The notes: generated from the sequence alone by a model not told the origin. DNA of 35,322 nucleotides from Thioglobus_B sp964558405 (GCA_964558405.1 CAZLDG010000014.1:1-35322), one strand, 5' to 3'. Positions 16,363 to 25,102 are shown, numbered from the stretch's first letter. Made by a program: numbers and translations.

Positions 16363-18063
16363 CTATTGAATAACCAATAATAAAAGCAGAATTAAATTAA
16401 GCGCAAAAGACAGCAGTAGATAATATTTAAGTGGTCGCTGCTTGGGTTTGGTGGTTGCATAATTTAACTGGGTAAACGCTGGATTTGGATTTTGCAAATC
16501 ATACAAGAATTCACTAAGCGACTCATAGCGCCGTTCAGGATCTAGATGGCAAGCTTTATGGATAGCACCATCAATCCAAACCGGTAAATCCGGCTGATAA
16601 TTCAGCAACGAACAATACTCAATCTTATCAAGTTTTGCACTACTTAAATCTTTGTTGAGTTTTTCTGAATAAGGCAGCTGACCACTAAGCATCTCATAGA
16701 CAACCACGCCCAAGCTAAATTGATCAGAACGTCGCGACACTTGCTGATTGAGAATCACCTCAGGTGCAGTATAGCCCACACTACCCAAATTAGCACTGTT
16801 CTCAATCGGATTGTTTAACTCCCTAATACCAGCCACACTCACCGAACCAAAATCAACAATTTTCACCTGACCGATGTTATCAATCATAATATTCTCAGGC
16901 TTTAAATCACCATGGATCATCTCTTGGCGATGGAAACCTCTAATGCCTTGGATGGTTTGTTTAATGATAGAGACCACTACTTCCATCTCGGGATTTGGAT
17001 GCTCACCTATCCACTCCTTTAGGGTCTGTCCCTTGACATACTCCAAGGCATAAGCCAAAAACTTCTGCTCATGAGCATTTGAGACAACCTTAACCACATG
17101 TGGATTTTGCACTCGCTTTCCTACCCACTTTTCATAACTAAAGTGCTGCAAATAAAGCGGGTCATCCTCAAAATTAACCGATGGGGTTTTAAGTGCTACT
17201 TGCTGAGAAGAATCTAGATCTCGGGCTAAATACAATTGCATCTTAGCACTGGATTGAATCAGCGATTCGATCTCAAAGCCGTTGATCTTCATGCCTTTTT
17301 GCAAATCTGGTGGAATCACCTTTTCAGACAACTCATCAAAAGCCTCGGAGAGATTTTTCTCCGGCAGTTGCCGAACTGACAACCAGGCTGCTGAAATATT
17401 ATCTTGACTGCCGCTATCCAGCGCCCTGTCAACTACCTCCTTAATGTTGATTCCTCGGTTTAATAAAATTTCAATCAGATTGTCATCCAAGTAATCATGC
17501 ACACCATCGGTGGTCAGTAAAAATTGATCACCCTCCTCTAGGACGAAAGTTTTATAGTCAACGTTAATATCCAAATCGAATCCCATAGCGCGAGATAGGT
17601 AAGTTTTTTCCTGATTAACGCTAAGCACATGGTCATTGGTTAGTTGTGTTAATACGCCACCTCTTAACCGATAAATGCGAGAGTCACCCACATGAAACAC
17701 ATGGGCAACATTTGACTTAATAATCAGAATACTCAAGGTGGACAACATGGAGGAGGTCTCACCCTGGCGCACAGATTGAGAGTACATCCAACTATTTAAT
17801 GCCGAAATCACCTTGGTGGCAGAATGCTCTACACTCCAAGATTCAGGTGTTGTGTAGTAATCACTCACAAAACCATTCACTGCACAATTACTCGCTTCTC
17901 TGGCCCGCTCACTGGCACTAACCCCATCGGCAATTGCCAGGGTAGCGCCTTTATATTCTAGTGCAGCGCCCACATCAGGAACATAATAGGCGCAAGCATC
18001 TTGATTCTCAGGCTTAACCCCAGCAACGGACGTGAAATCGATTTCTACCTTAAGTGTTTTCAT
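16363..18063 (-). CDS. PP2C phosphatase-Ser/Thr kinase fusion, membrane-anchored
   Basis: 566-residue bifunctional signalling protein. Residues about 1-235 form a PP2C domain with metal-binding aspartates Asp22 (NQDA), Asp46 (IADGVS), Asp186 (TTDGVHD) and Asp221 (SQDNIS). Residues about 260-530 form a Hanks-type kinase with Lys292 (VALK), catalytic Asp386 (HGDLKPEN), DFG (VDFGSV) and APE (GYTAPEV). Its glycine-rich loop is degenerate (SSAKMQLYLARD). A C-terminal membrane helix spans about 544-566. The enzyme could both add and remove phosphate on the same target. Similar fusions are found beside nitrate assimilation genes in other proteobacteria; the target is unknown. It is placed between the transporter (1-nt gap) and nasA, so a role in tuning nitrate uptake or reduction is likely. 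Confidence 0.85.
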   Translation of the reverse strand: MKTLKVEIDFTSVAGVKPENQDACAYYVPDVGAALEYKGATLAIADGVSASERAREASNCAVNGFVSDYYTTPESWSVEHSATKVISALNSWMYSQSVRQGETSSMLSTLSILIIKSNVAHVFHVGDSRIYRLRGGVLTQLTNDHVLSVNQEKTYLSRAMGFDLDINVDYKTFVLEEGDQFLLTTDGVHDYLDDNLIEILLNRGINIKEVVDRALDSGSQDNISAAWLSVRQLPEKNLSEAFDELSEKVIPPDLQKGMKINGFEIESLIQSSAKMQLYLARDLDSSQQVALKTPSVNFEDDPLYLQHFSYEKWVGKRVQNPHVVKVVSNAHEQKFLAYALEYVKGQTLKEWIGEHPNPEMEVVVSIIKQTIQGIRGFHRQEMIHGDLKPENIMIDNIGQVKIVDFGSVSVAGIRELNNPIENSANLGSVGYTAPEVILNQQVSRRSDQFSLGVVVYEMLSGQLPYSEKLNKDLSSAKLDKIEYCSLLNYQPDLPVWIDGAIHKACHLDPERRYESLSEFLYDLQNPNPAFTQLNYATTKPKQRPLKYYLLLSFALNLILLLLLVIQ

Positions 18064-18064
18064 C

Positions 18065-19531
18065 TTAGTTTAGTTTAATCACTTGCACAGTGCCATCTTC
18101 CAAGACTTCAGTCATTTCGCCTTTTGGCTCCTCTAAGAAGAAATAGATGCCAGCAAACACCAGGGTAGACACAATGCCAATTAACATAAAGAACTCGTCA
18201 TAATCAACCAGCGAATTCGCCGTTAAGAACATCACCGCACCCACATTACCAAAAGCGCCAGCCATACCAGCAATCTGACCCGTTAGACGTCTTTGAATCA
18301 GTGGCACCATGGCAAATACCGCGCCCGATCCTGCTTTAGAAAAGATACCAGCAACAATGGTGATGGCTACCACCAAATAAACCGACCAACTCTTATCCAC
18401 AAAGCCCAGTACGATAAAACTCAGTGAGATGCCTAGGAAAACAATCAATAAGGTTAGGCGTCTGCCAATCTTATCACTAATCCAGCCACCGGCAGGCCTG
18501 GCCACCAGATTGATAAACGGATAGATACCCGCCAATAGTGCTGCTGTCACTTTAGAGATACCAAACCAGTCCACATAGAACATGGCCAACATCGACACCA
18601 CCGCTAATTCAGTACCAAAGGTAACCAAGTATGCCCAATCTAAAATGGCAACTTGTTTAAACTTGTAACGCTGTTGCTTGGGTACAGGGCTGCTAATAAA
18701 AGCTTTGTTCACATCCCAAATCTTATAAACCTGCAGAACGTAGATCACCACCAAAGACACATAAACCAAATAGCTCAATTGCTCACCAATCAGACCCATA
18801 TTGGTTGGTGATAACTTCCAAGTCAGTAGTGCTAGCGCCAAATACAGTGGAATATTCATCAAGATGTAAAGCACCAGGTCTGATTTACTGGTGACCTCCA
18901 TGGCGCCTGATTTTTTCGGCTTAAAGTAGGTTGATCCCTTCGGTGTATTCGAGACATTAAAGTAATAGAATGCGCCATAGATAATCGCTGCCACACTGGC
19001 AAGGGTAATCGCCACTCTCCAGCCCTCTGCATCGCCATATGCTACTGCAATAAACGGCAGTGTCATGGCCGCACCTGCTGAACCGAAGTTGCCCCAGCCA
19101 CCATAGATGCCTTGCGCGGTACCGGTCTGCTTAGCAGGAAACCATTCAGAAATCATGCGGATTCCCACCACAAATCCAGCACCAATAAAGCCAGATAGCA
19201 GTCTTAGTAGCGCTAACTGCTCATAGCTTTGCATCCAAGCAAAGGCAATTGAAATCAGACCACCTAGCACCAAGATGGCTGAAAATAGGATTTTTGGCCC
19301 GTATTTGTCGACCAACATACCCACCACAATCCTGGCTGGAATGGTGAGTGCCACGTTTAGAATTAGTAAGACTTTAGCCTGCTGATCACTCAGTGCTAAC
19401 GCCTCTTTAATAAATGGCATCATTGGACCCAGGCCCAACCACACCACAAAAGTCATAAAAAATGCAAACCACGTTAAATGCAGAATGCGATATTTCCCTG
19501 AAAAGGAAAGAATGTTTAAGCGTTCTTCCAT
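18065..19531 (-). CDS. NarK/NasA-family nitrate/nitrite MFS transporter (assimilatory)
   Basis: 488-residue major facilitator of the nitrate-nitrite porter family, importing nitrate (or nitrite) across the inner membrane. Substrate-site arginines typical of the family appear as Arg67 (IPARIVVG) and Arg345 (VARPAGGW), and the nitrate-signature glycine-rich segments are GIYGGWGNFGSAGAA (about 141-155) and the later GMAGAFGNVGAV. Between helices 6 and 7 there are two additional hydrophobic segments (about 219-240 and 251-270), so 14 helices are predicted. It lies 24 nt downstream of nirB, with AGGAGA upstream of the ATG. Operon position points to assimilation. Confidence 0.87.
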   Translation of the reverse strand: MEERLNILSFSGKYRILHLTWFAFFMTFVVWLGLGPMMPFIKEALALSDQQAKVLLILNVALTIPARIVVGMLVDKYGPKILFSAILVLGGLISIAFAWMQSYEQLALLRLLSGFIGAGFVVGIRMISEWFPAKQTGTAQGIYGGWGNFGSAGAAMTLPFIAVAYGDAEGWRVAITLASVAAIIYGAFYYFNVSNTPKGSTYFKPKKSGAMEVTSKSDLVLYILMNIPLYLALALLTWKLSPTNMGLIGEQLSYLVYVSLVVIYVLQVYKIWDVNKAFISSPVPKQQRYKFKQVAILDWAYLVTFGTELAVVSMLAMFYVDWFGISKVTAALLAGIYPFINLVARPAGGWISDKIGRRLTLLIVFLGISLSFIVLGFVDKSWSVYLVVAITIVAGIFSKAGSGAVFAMVPLIQRRLTGQIAGMAGAFGNVGAVMFLTANSLVDYDEFFMLIGIVSTLVFAGIYFFLEEPKGEMTEVLEDGTVQVIKLN

Positions 19532-19555
19532 TGTTGATATTTCTCCTATCTGTCG

Positions 19556-21946
19556 TTAAGCAGAGCGTTTTTCAGATCGATGATCCGTACTCTCCCAAGG
19601 GTTTTTAACCGTCTTAGGCAGGCGCTCTGCATAGTATTTAATGTTCTCTGGCGTCTCTAGTTTTGACTGGATATAGTCAAGGCCAACGCGTTCTTCAAAG
19701 TGCATTACCCTCTCTAGGTAGTTCGCTTCTTCGCGATATAGCTGCACAAAGGCTTTCAAATACTCGACAACTTCGTCTTGTGTTTCAAAGAATCGGTCTT
19801 TCAAACACGCTTTAGTACGGATACCACAGGCACCCGCCACATGGATTTCATAACCCTTTTCGGTACAAATCACACCAAAATCTTTCACCGTGGCTTCAGC
19901 GCAATTACGCGGACAACCACTCACACCCATCTTGAATTTATGTGGCATAAAGTGTGACCACACAGCGTCTTCCATCTTAACTGACAAACCCATGGAATCC
20001 TGGGTGCCCATTAGGCAGTGCCCTGATCCCACGCAAGACTTACAAGTTCTGGTTGCCTTACCGTAAGCGTAGCCAGATTCCATGCCCGCCTCGGCGATCT
20101 CATCCCACATGTCATTAAGCTTATCTTTTGGCACGCCTAATAAATCAATGCGCTGTCCACCGGTTACTTTTACCGTAGGCACCTCGTACTTAACCGCGAT
20201 ATCAGCCAGGGCTTTCAGCTCAGCTGGCGTGGTTAACCCACCTTGCATCTGTGGCACAATCGAATAAGTACCATCATTTTGCAAGTTTGCATGCATCACC
20301 TCGTTATGCGGTCTTTCTTGATTATTGTGCTGATAATCCTCATTAAACTGTGACGATAGATAATAGTTAATAGCATTACCACAGCCATCACATCGCCCTT
20401 CAAACCCTAAGGCTGATCGAACCTCGTCAACCGAATGTACCTCTTCTAACTGACGCACATAAGCCCTGACCTCATCACTAGAGTGCGTGGTACAACCACA
20501 CAAAGATTCTTTGGCTTCAACCTCCATGCCTGAGACAAATGAGAACACCTGCTGCGCCACCGACGAACAACCGCCACAACCAGTGGCACAACCAGTCTCC
20601 TCTTGCATGGCTTCAAAGGTCTCACAACCTTTGGTAACCGCGGCCACGATATCACCCTTGGTCACGCCCAAACAACCACAAACCTGCTCATCGTCGGCCA
20701 TTTTCTCCACGCCAGAGGCACCTTGAGTATTCTGATCAACACTGATATCACCAAATAGCAAGGTTTTTCTCATCTCGCTGATATCGATTTGATTTTTAAT
20801 TAAATCAAAATAAAACAAACCATCGGTGGAGTCGCCAAATAGCACCGCGCCTACCAGTTTATTGTCACGAATAGATAAGCGCTTCCTGGAATTTAGTGCG
20901 TGATCCTTTGAGCACAATACCTCATCATCTGGGTTATCAAACTCACCCGCTGAGAATACATCCACGCCAGATATTTTTAATTTGGTAGAAATATCTGAAC
21001 CACTATACATATGGTGATTCACCTCACACACTTGTTCGGCACAAACACGCGCCTGCTCAAACAATGGTGCTACCAAGCCATAACTCATGCCTCGATGTTT
21101 AATACATTCGCCCACTGAATAAATGGCTGGATCTGAACTCATCATTGTATCGGTTACTACAATACCGCGATCGGTTTGTAGGCCGCAATCCTTGGCAATA
21201 CTGTCTTCTGGCACAATACCGACCGACATCACCACCATATCGGCATAGAGCATAGAGCCATCCGTAAACTCCAAGGTTTGCACCTTGTCCTGGCCTTTAA
21301 TGGCTTTGGTATTGGCGCATAATTTAAAACGAATGCCTTTTTCTTCTAATACTTTTTGCAAAAGTTCGCCCGAGGTTTGGTCCAACTGTCTATCCATAAT
21401 CGATTTGACATTGCTCACTACCGTCACCTCGTAACCCAACTCATTCAAACCATTGGCCGCCTCCAAACCTAAAAGACCGCCACCAATCACACAAGCTTTT
21501 TGATGCTCAGCTACTCGCGCTTGCATATATTCAACATCATAAATATCTCTAAAAGACACCACCCCTTCAAGTTCTGCACCAGGAATCGGCAGCATAAACG
21601 GTCGAGATCCTGTACAAATAACCAAACGATCGTAAGCCACAACCGATTCACTCTGATCTTGCAGATTCAAAGCCGACACTACTTTAGATTTACGATCAAT
21701 TCCATTGACCTGATGTCCTGCCTTAAACACAATATTGTTTTGTGCAAAATAATGCTCATCATGGGTTTTAATCTCATCAAAGCGCTTTTCTCCAGCTAAA
21801 ACTGGTGAGAGCATAATACGATTGTATGGCAATACTCTTTCTTCGCCAATAATGGTAATTTGATACATGAGCGGATCAATTTTTAACACCTCGTCCACCA
21901 CTTTCATCGCACTCATACCTGAGCCAATTAACACTAACTTTTTCAT
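19556..21946 (-). CDS. nirB: NADH-dependent nitrite reductase large subunit
   Basis: 796-residue cytoplasmic siroheme nitrite reductase that reduces nitrite to ammonium. Domains in order: pyridine nucleotide-disulfide oxidoreductase with FAD (GSGMSA) and NAD (VIGGGLLGLEAA) sites, a BFD-like [2Fe-2S] domain beginning CGCLG (Cys423, Cys425) with GCATGCGGC, a second cysteine-rich BFD-like segment, the ferredoxin-like half domain, and the [4Fe-4S]-siroheme site (Cys638, Cys644, Cys678, Cys682 in CVGSGHC and CPRNC). The start at 21946 has AAGGAAG upstream; a longer frame to 22015 overlaps the leader hairpin and is rejected. The small subunit gene nirD is absent from the operon. It is the first gene, preceded by a long structured leader. 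Confidence 0.93.
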   Translation of the reverse strand: MKKLVLIGSGMSAMKVVDEVLKIDPLMYQITIIGEERVLPYNRIMLSPVLAGEKRFDEIKTHDEHYFAQNNIVFKAGHQVNGIDRKSKVVSALNLQDQSESVVAYDRLVICTGSRPFMLPIPGAELEGVVSFRDIYDVEYMQARVAEHQKACVIGGGLLGLEAANGLNELGYEVTVVSNVKSIMDRQLDQTSGELLQKVLEEKGIRFKLCANTKAIKGQDKVQTLEFTDGSMLYADMVVMSVGIVPEDSIAKDCGLQTDRGIVVTDTMMSSDPAIYSVGECIKHRGMSYGLVAPLFEQARVCAEQVCEVNHHMYSGSDISTKLKISGVDVFSAGEFDNPDDEVLCSKDHALNSRKRLSIRDNKLVGAVLFGDSTDGLFYFDLIKNQIDISEMRKTLLFGDISVDQNTQGASGVEKMADDEQVCGCLGVTKGDIVAAVTKGCETFEAMQEETGCATGCGGCSSVAQQVFSFVSGMEVEAKESLCGCTTHSSDEVRAYVRQLEEVHSVDEVRSALGFEGRCDGCGNAINYYLSSQFNEDYQHNNQERPHNEVMHANLQNDGTYSIVPQMQGGLTTPAELKALADIAVKYEVPTVKVTGGQRIDLLGVPKDKLNDMWDEIAEAGMESGYAYGKATRTCKSCVGSGHCLMGTQDSMGLSVKMEDAVWSHFMPHKFKMGVSGCPRNCAEATVKDFGVICTEKGYEIHVAGACGIRTKACLKDRFFETQDEVVEYLKAFVQLYREEANYLERVMHFEERVGLDYIQSKLETPENIKYYAERLPKTVKNPWESTDHRSEKRSA

Positions 21947-21990
21947 ACTTAACTTCCTTATTAGGGCTTTTTTCCTTAAAGCCAGAAAAC

Positions 21991-22037
21991 AAAAAAGCCG
22001 ATGTAAATCTTGCAAACAACAAGATTTACATCGGCTT
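21991..22037 (-). terminator. Second intrinsic terminator in the nirB leader
   Basis: Perfect 18-bp stem (21995-22012 with 22020-22037), 7-nt loop, then a U6 run on the minus strand (21996-21991, partly within the stem foot). It lies about 45 nt before the nirB ATG, so it would stop transcription before the gene unless antiterminated. Confidence 0.85.
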
Positions 22038-22069
22038 CAATACCAGACTCAGTCCAACTTTAACTGACG

Positions 22070-22121
22070 AAAAAAAAGCGCTTATCTAAATACCCAAATT
22101 TGGTGGATTTTAGATAAACGC
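22070..22121 (-). terminator. First intrinsic terminator in the nirB leader
   Basis: Stem of 13 bp (22109-22121 with 22078-22090, one G-U pair in RNA), an 18-nt loop containing CCAAATTTGG, and a U8 run on the minus strand (22077-22070). The orientation is toward nirB, 32 nt upstream of the second terminator. Confidence 0.82.
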
Positions 22122-22166
22122 CTATGTTCTTTATTTATTTCCATCTTTGGAAACAAAGTAGAGTTC

Positions 22167-22172
22167 ATTATA
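22167..22172 (-). promoter_or_regulatory. Candidate -10 of the nirB operon promoter
   Basis: TATAAT on the minus strand at 22172-22167 has no good -35 at 17 nt (GCTTAT), which would suit an activator-dependent promoter. It predicts a start near 22160 and a leader of about 214 nt containing both terminators. The rest of the 312-nt gap (21947-22258) holds only this leader and the moaE promoter. Confidence 0.45.
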
Positions 22173-22244
22173 CATACATATTTTCTAATATAAGCATTTC
22201 ATAATAAAAAAATATCAGACGGCTTTGCATTACAACAGATGCTT

Positions 22245-22250
22245 TATAAT
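22245..22250 (+). promoter_or_regulatory. Candidate -10 for a leaderless moaE transcript
   Basis: TATAAT sits only 8 nt before the moaE ATG (22259), and no Shine-Dalgarno sequence intervenes. TTTGCA at 22224-22229 is the nearest -35-like hexamer, with a short 15-nt spacer. Confidence 0.45.
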
Positions 22251-22258
22251 GACTCTAT

Positions 22259-22708
22259 ATGAATAAAATCCGCGTACAGCAAGACGACTTTGATCTCTCC
22301 GATGAGGTTGCTAAGGTCAAAAACAACAATAGTGATATTGGCGCGGTGGTTTCATTTGTTGGCACTGTACGTGACCTAGACGACTCTCCAATTGAGAAAA
22401 TGACGCTGGAGCATTATCCAGGTATGACCGAAAAGGCGCTAGAAGAGATTGCCCAACAAGCGCAAAATCGTTGGCCACTGGGTGATATTAGCATTATTCA
22501 TCGCGTGGGAGACTTGGCCATTAACGAGCAAATTGTCCTGGTGATTACCGCCAGCAAACACCGTAAGGCAGCTTTTGAGGCTTGTGAGTTTATTATGGAT
22601 TATCTTAAAACCCAAGCGCCATTTTGGAAAAAAGAGCACACAACCACAGGAAATCACTGGGTTGAGGCTAAAGATAGCGACACAGATCAAGCTAAGCGTT
22701 GGTCGTAA
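22259..22708 (+). CDS. moaE: Molybdopterin synthase catalytic subunit
   Basis: 149-residue MoaE, which converts cyclic pyranopterin monophosphate to molybdopterin using sulfur carried by MoaD. Typical segments are GAVVSFVGTVRD near the N-terminus, TLEHYPGMTEKAL, and the C-terminal FWKKEHTTTG with the lysines of the active site. It stands apart from moaD, whose gene ends the moeA-moaC-moaA-moaD operon 3.4 kb downstream. It is divergent from nirB and its 3' end overlaps convergent mobA by 17 nt. Confidence 0.94.
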   Translation: MNKIRVQQDDFDLSDEVAKVKNNNSDIGAVVSFVGTVRDLDDSPIEKMTLEHYPGMTEKALEEIAQQAQNRWPLGDISIIHRVGDLAINEQIVLVITASKHRKAAFEACEFIMDYLKTQAPFWKKEHTTTGNHWVEAKDSDTDQAKRWS

Positions 22709-23267
22709 AATCCTCAGGTGAATTGAGATTGACAAAGAGTTGCGGATTATCAGAAAAATCCACTATTTGTGCTTGATGATCACTAAAGAACTTACCCAAG
22801 CGACGCTCACCACTGTCTAGGTATTTCTCCAATGGTTTACGCATATCAGCATGTATCAGTGCAAAGGTTGGATGCATATGTCCGTTTTCCACTGCCACAC
22901 AAGACTTTGCTCCAGTTTTAAGCATTGTCTCAGCTAGTCTTTCTAGCAGGATGGGATGCAGATAAGGGCCATCACAAGGCACTACCAGTAAGTGATTTTT
23001 ATCGGTTTTTTTTAACGCTGTTACAATACCTGCTAACGGCCCTTGAAAATCACTAAGTTCATCACTTAACACTTGACCAAAGGCTTGATACGCGTCAAGG
23101 TTTCTATTGGCACTCACCCATATACTGTCCACAGTATTTTTGAGTGCATCAGTAACGTGGGCAATCAGCGGTTTTTGTTTAAATACAATAAGCCCTTTGT
23201 CTTGGCCTTGCATGCGTTGGGCCCGACCACCTGCTAGAATAACCGCGTCAATGTCGCTTTTATTCAT
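22692..23267 (-). CDS. mobA: Molybdenum cofactor guanylyltransferase
   Basis: 191-residue nucleotidyltransferase that attaches GMP to Mo-molybdopterin to form the MGD cofactor needed by NarG and NasA. The N-terminal AVILAGGRAQRMQGQDKGL is the GTP-binding signature, followed by FQGPLAGI and VVPCDGPYL (metal-binding Asp). Length is normal for MobA. It is divergent from moeA with about 90 nt between the starts. Confidence 0.93.
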   Translation of the reverse strand: MNKSDIDAVILAGGRAQRMQGQDKGLIVFKQKPLIAHVTDALKNTVDSIWVSANRNLDAYQAFGQVLSDELSDFQGPLAGIVTALKKTDKNHLLVVPCDGPYLHPILLERLAETMLKTGAKSCVAVENGHMHPTFALIHADMRKPLEKYLDSGERRLGKFFSDHQAQIVDFSDNPQLFVNLNSPEDFTTNA

Positions 23268-23285
23268 CGGTGTATAGTGCTGTTA

Positions 23286-23314
23286 TTAATAAATGCATGC
23301 GTGTATGATACAAT
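23286..23314 (+). promoter_or_regulatory. Candidate sigma-70 promoter for moeA-moaCAD
   Basis: TTAATA (23286-23291), 17-nt spacer, TACAAT (23309-23314) in the 90-nt mobA-moeA divergent gap. It is a weak match. No convincing FNR box was found; a 13-nt near-palindrome at the -10 has the wrong spacing. Confidence 0.3.
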
Positions 23315-23357
23315 CAAAACGTGATTTTTTTAACGATAAACCAATTCAAACAATTCA

Positions 23358-24623
23358 ATGGAAAACCAGCAAGTCGACTGTGGCTGTGATCAAGTTCAAC
23401 AACCCTTATTATCAACCACTGAAGCTTTAAGATTTTTGACCGATGCAGCGCAGCCTATGAGTCGTTATCATAGCCTGAGCTTAGACGAAGCGCTTGGTCG
23501 TATTCTGGCTAAGGATATTTGCGCCAGTATCAATGTGCCTGGATTTGACAATTCTGCCATGGATGGTTATGCCATTCATCTAAAGGAGGATCAAATCAAC
23601 ACCCCAGGCGGGTTAGAATTTGAGATTACCGATCGCATCGCTGCAGGTCATAGCGGCAAAGACTTAGCCCCAGGCTGTGCAGCGCGTATTTTTACCGGCG
23701 CCCCAATTCCTAATGGCGCCAATACCGTGATTATGCAAGAAGAATGCGAACTGCTTGATAATGACAATCGTATTGAAATCTACCGCCCCATCTCCTTAGG
23801 CGAGAATATTCGACCTATGGGTAATGACATTTGCAGTGGCGAGGTGATTCTTCAAGCAGGTAGAAAACTTAAACCACAAGACATTGCCTTAGCTGCCTCG
23901 GTTGGTGTGAATGCACTCGAGGTATTCGAGCGCTTAAAAGTTGGGGTATTTTTTACCGGTGACGAGTTGGTTGAGCCCGGTAAGCCACTACAAAGTGGGC
24001 AGATTTATAATTCTAATCGCTACAGCCTGGTTGCCGCCTTAAGAGCACTGGATTGCGAGGTGGTTAATCTGGGTAATATTGAAGATACACTAAGCGCCAC
24101 TACGCAAGCTTTAAACGAGTTGCAAAATCAGTGTGATTTAATCATGACCACAGGCGGCGTCTCGGTAGGCGAGGAAGACCATGTAAAGCCCGCCGTTGAA
24201 CAATTGGGTGAGCTCAATCTTTGGCGTATTCGTATGAAACCTGGCAAGCCACTGGCCTTTGGCAGGGTAGGTAACACCCCTTTTATTGGCCTACCAGGCA
24301 ATCCAGTATCTGCCATGGTAACGTTCTTATTGTTTGCTCGAGTATTTATTAAAAAATCCCAGGGCAATGCGCAATATCACAATGTGCCTTTTAAAGTAAA
24401 AACCGATTTTGCCTGGCACCGCCCCAAACCTCGACGCGAATTTGTGCGCGCACAACTGAGCACCGACGAAATCACCCCAATTGCCAAACAATATCCCAAA
24501 CAAGGCTCGGAAGTACTTTCATCCATGGTTTGGGCTGATGGTCTGGTAGAAATCCCAGAAAAAAGCACTTTTGAAGCGGGACAGGTATTAAACTTTTATC
24601 TTTTAGATGAGATGCTATCATGA
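23358..24623 (+). CDS. moeA: Molybdopterin molybdotransferase
   Basis: 421-residue MoeA, which inserts molybdenum into adenylylated molybdopterin. Typical segments are the FDNSAMDGYAI block near residue 70, IFTGAPIPNGANTVIMQEE, the MPT-binding TTGGVSVGEEDHVK, and MKPGKPLAFG with GLPGNPVSA. Full length. It is the first gene of a tightly packed operon and overlaps moaC by ATGA. Confidence 0.94.
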   Translation: MENQQVDCGCDQVQQPLLSTTEALRFLTDAAQPMSRYHSLSLDEALGRILAKDICASINVPGFDNSAMDGYAIHLKEDQINTPGGLEFEITDRIAAGHSGKDLAPGCAARIFTGAPIPNGANTVIMQEECELLDNDNRIEIYRPISLGENIRPMGNDICSGEVILQAGRKLKPQDIALAASVGVNALEVFERLKVGVFFTGDELVEPGKPLQSGQIYNSNRYSLVAALRALDCEVVNLGNIEDTLSATTQALNELQNQCDLIMTTGGVSVGEEDHVKPAVEQLGELNLWRIRMKPGKPLAFGRVGNTPFIGLPGNPVSAMVTFLLFARVFIKKSQGNAQYHNVPFKVKTDFAWHRPKPRREFVRAQLSTDEITPIAKQYPKQGSEVLSSMVWADGLVEIPEKSTFEAGQVLNFYLLDEMLS

Positions 24624-25102
24624 GCGATGAATTAACTCACGTAGACGCCAGTGGTCAGGCCAATATGGTGGATGTGGCTGATAAAGACACCACCGCGCGC
24701 CTAGCCAAGGCTCAGGCCAAAGTACTGATGCAGACGCAAACCCTGCAAAAAATCAAAGACAACGATTTTAAAAAAGGCGATGTGTTGGCCGTGGCTCGTA
24801 TTGCCGGCATTATGGCTGCCAAACAAACCCATCACCTCATTCCAATGTGTCATAGCCTAAACCTATCCAAGGTCAGTGTGGATTTTGAATTTATCGACGA
24901 GGGCATTCAGATCACCACCCTAGCCAAACTCAATGGGCAAACTGGTGTGGAGATGGAGGCACTCACCGCGGCCAGTATCGCCGCACTGACTATTTACGAC
25001 ATGTGCAAAGCGGTGGATCGTTTTATGCGCATTAGCGACGTACAACTCTTAGAAAAATCCGGCGGCAAATCTGGCCATTGGAAAGTGGAAGAACATGGCT
25101 AA
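24620..25102 (+). CDS. moaC: Cyclic pyranopterin monophosphate synthase
   Basis: 160-residue MoaC, which forms cPMP from the MoaA product. Conserved MVDV near the N-terminus, HHLIPMCHSL, the GVEMEALTA block, DMCKAVD and the C-terminal LLEKSGGKSG are all present. It overlaps moeA by 4 nt and moaA by 8 nt. Confidence 0.96.
   Translation: MSDELTHVDASGQANMVDVADKDTTARLAKAQAKVLMQTQTLQKIKDNDFKKGDVLAVARIAGIMAAKQTHHLIPMCHSLNLSKVSVDFEFIDEGIQITTLAKLNGQTGVEMEALTAASIAALTIYDMCKAVDRFMRISDVQLLEKSGGKSGHWKVEEHG

Noticed and set aside
21947..22015. N-terminal extension of NirB by 23 residues
   Set aside because: It runs through the foot of the leader hairpin, is not NirB-like, and AAGGAAG lies just before the ATG at 21946.
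22070..22258. ANTAR-type two-hexaloop antiterminator in the nirB leader
   Set aside because: Candidate short hairpins such as CTTTG/CAAAG do not have the A1/G4 hexaloop pattern.
23302..23314. Possible FNR site before moeA
   Set aside because: The two half-sites are 3 nt apart where FNR needs 4, and the first half-site is imperfect.
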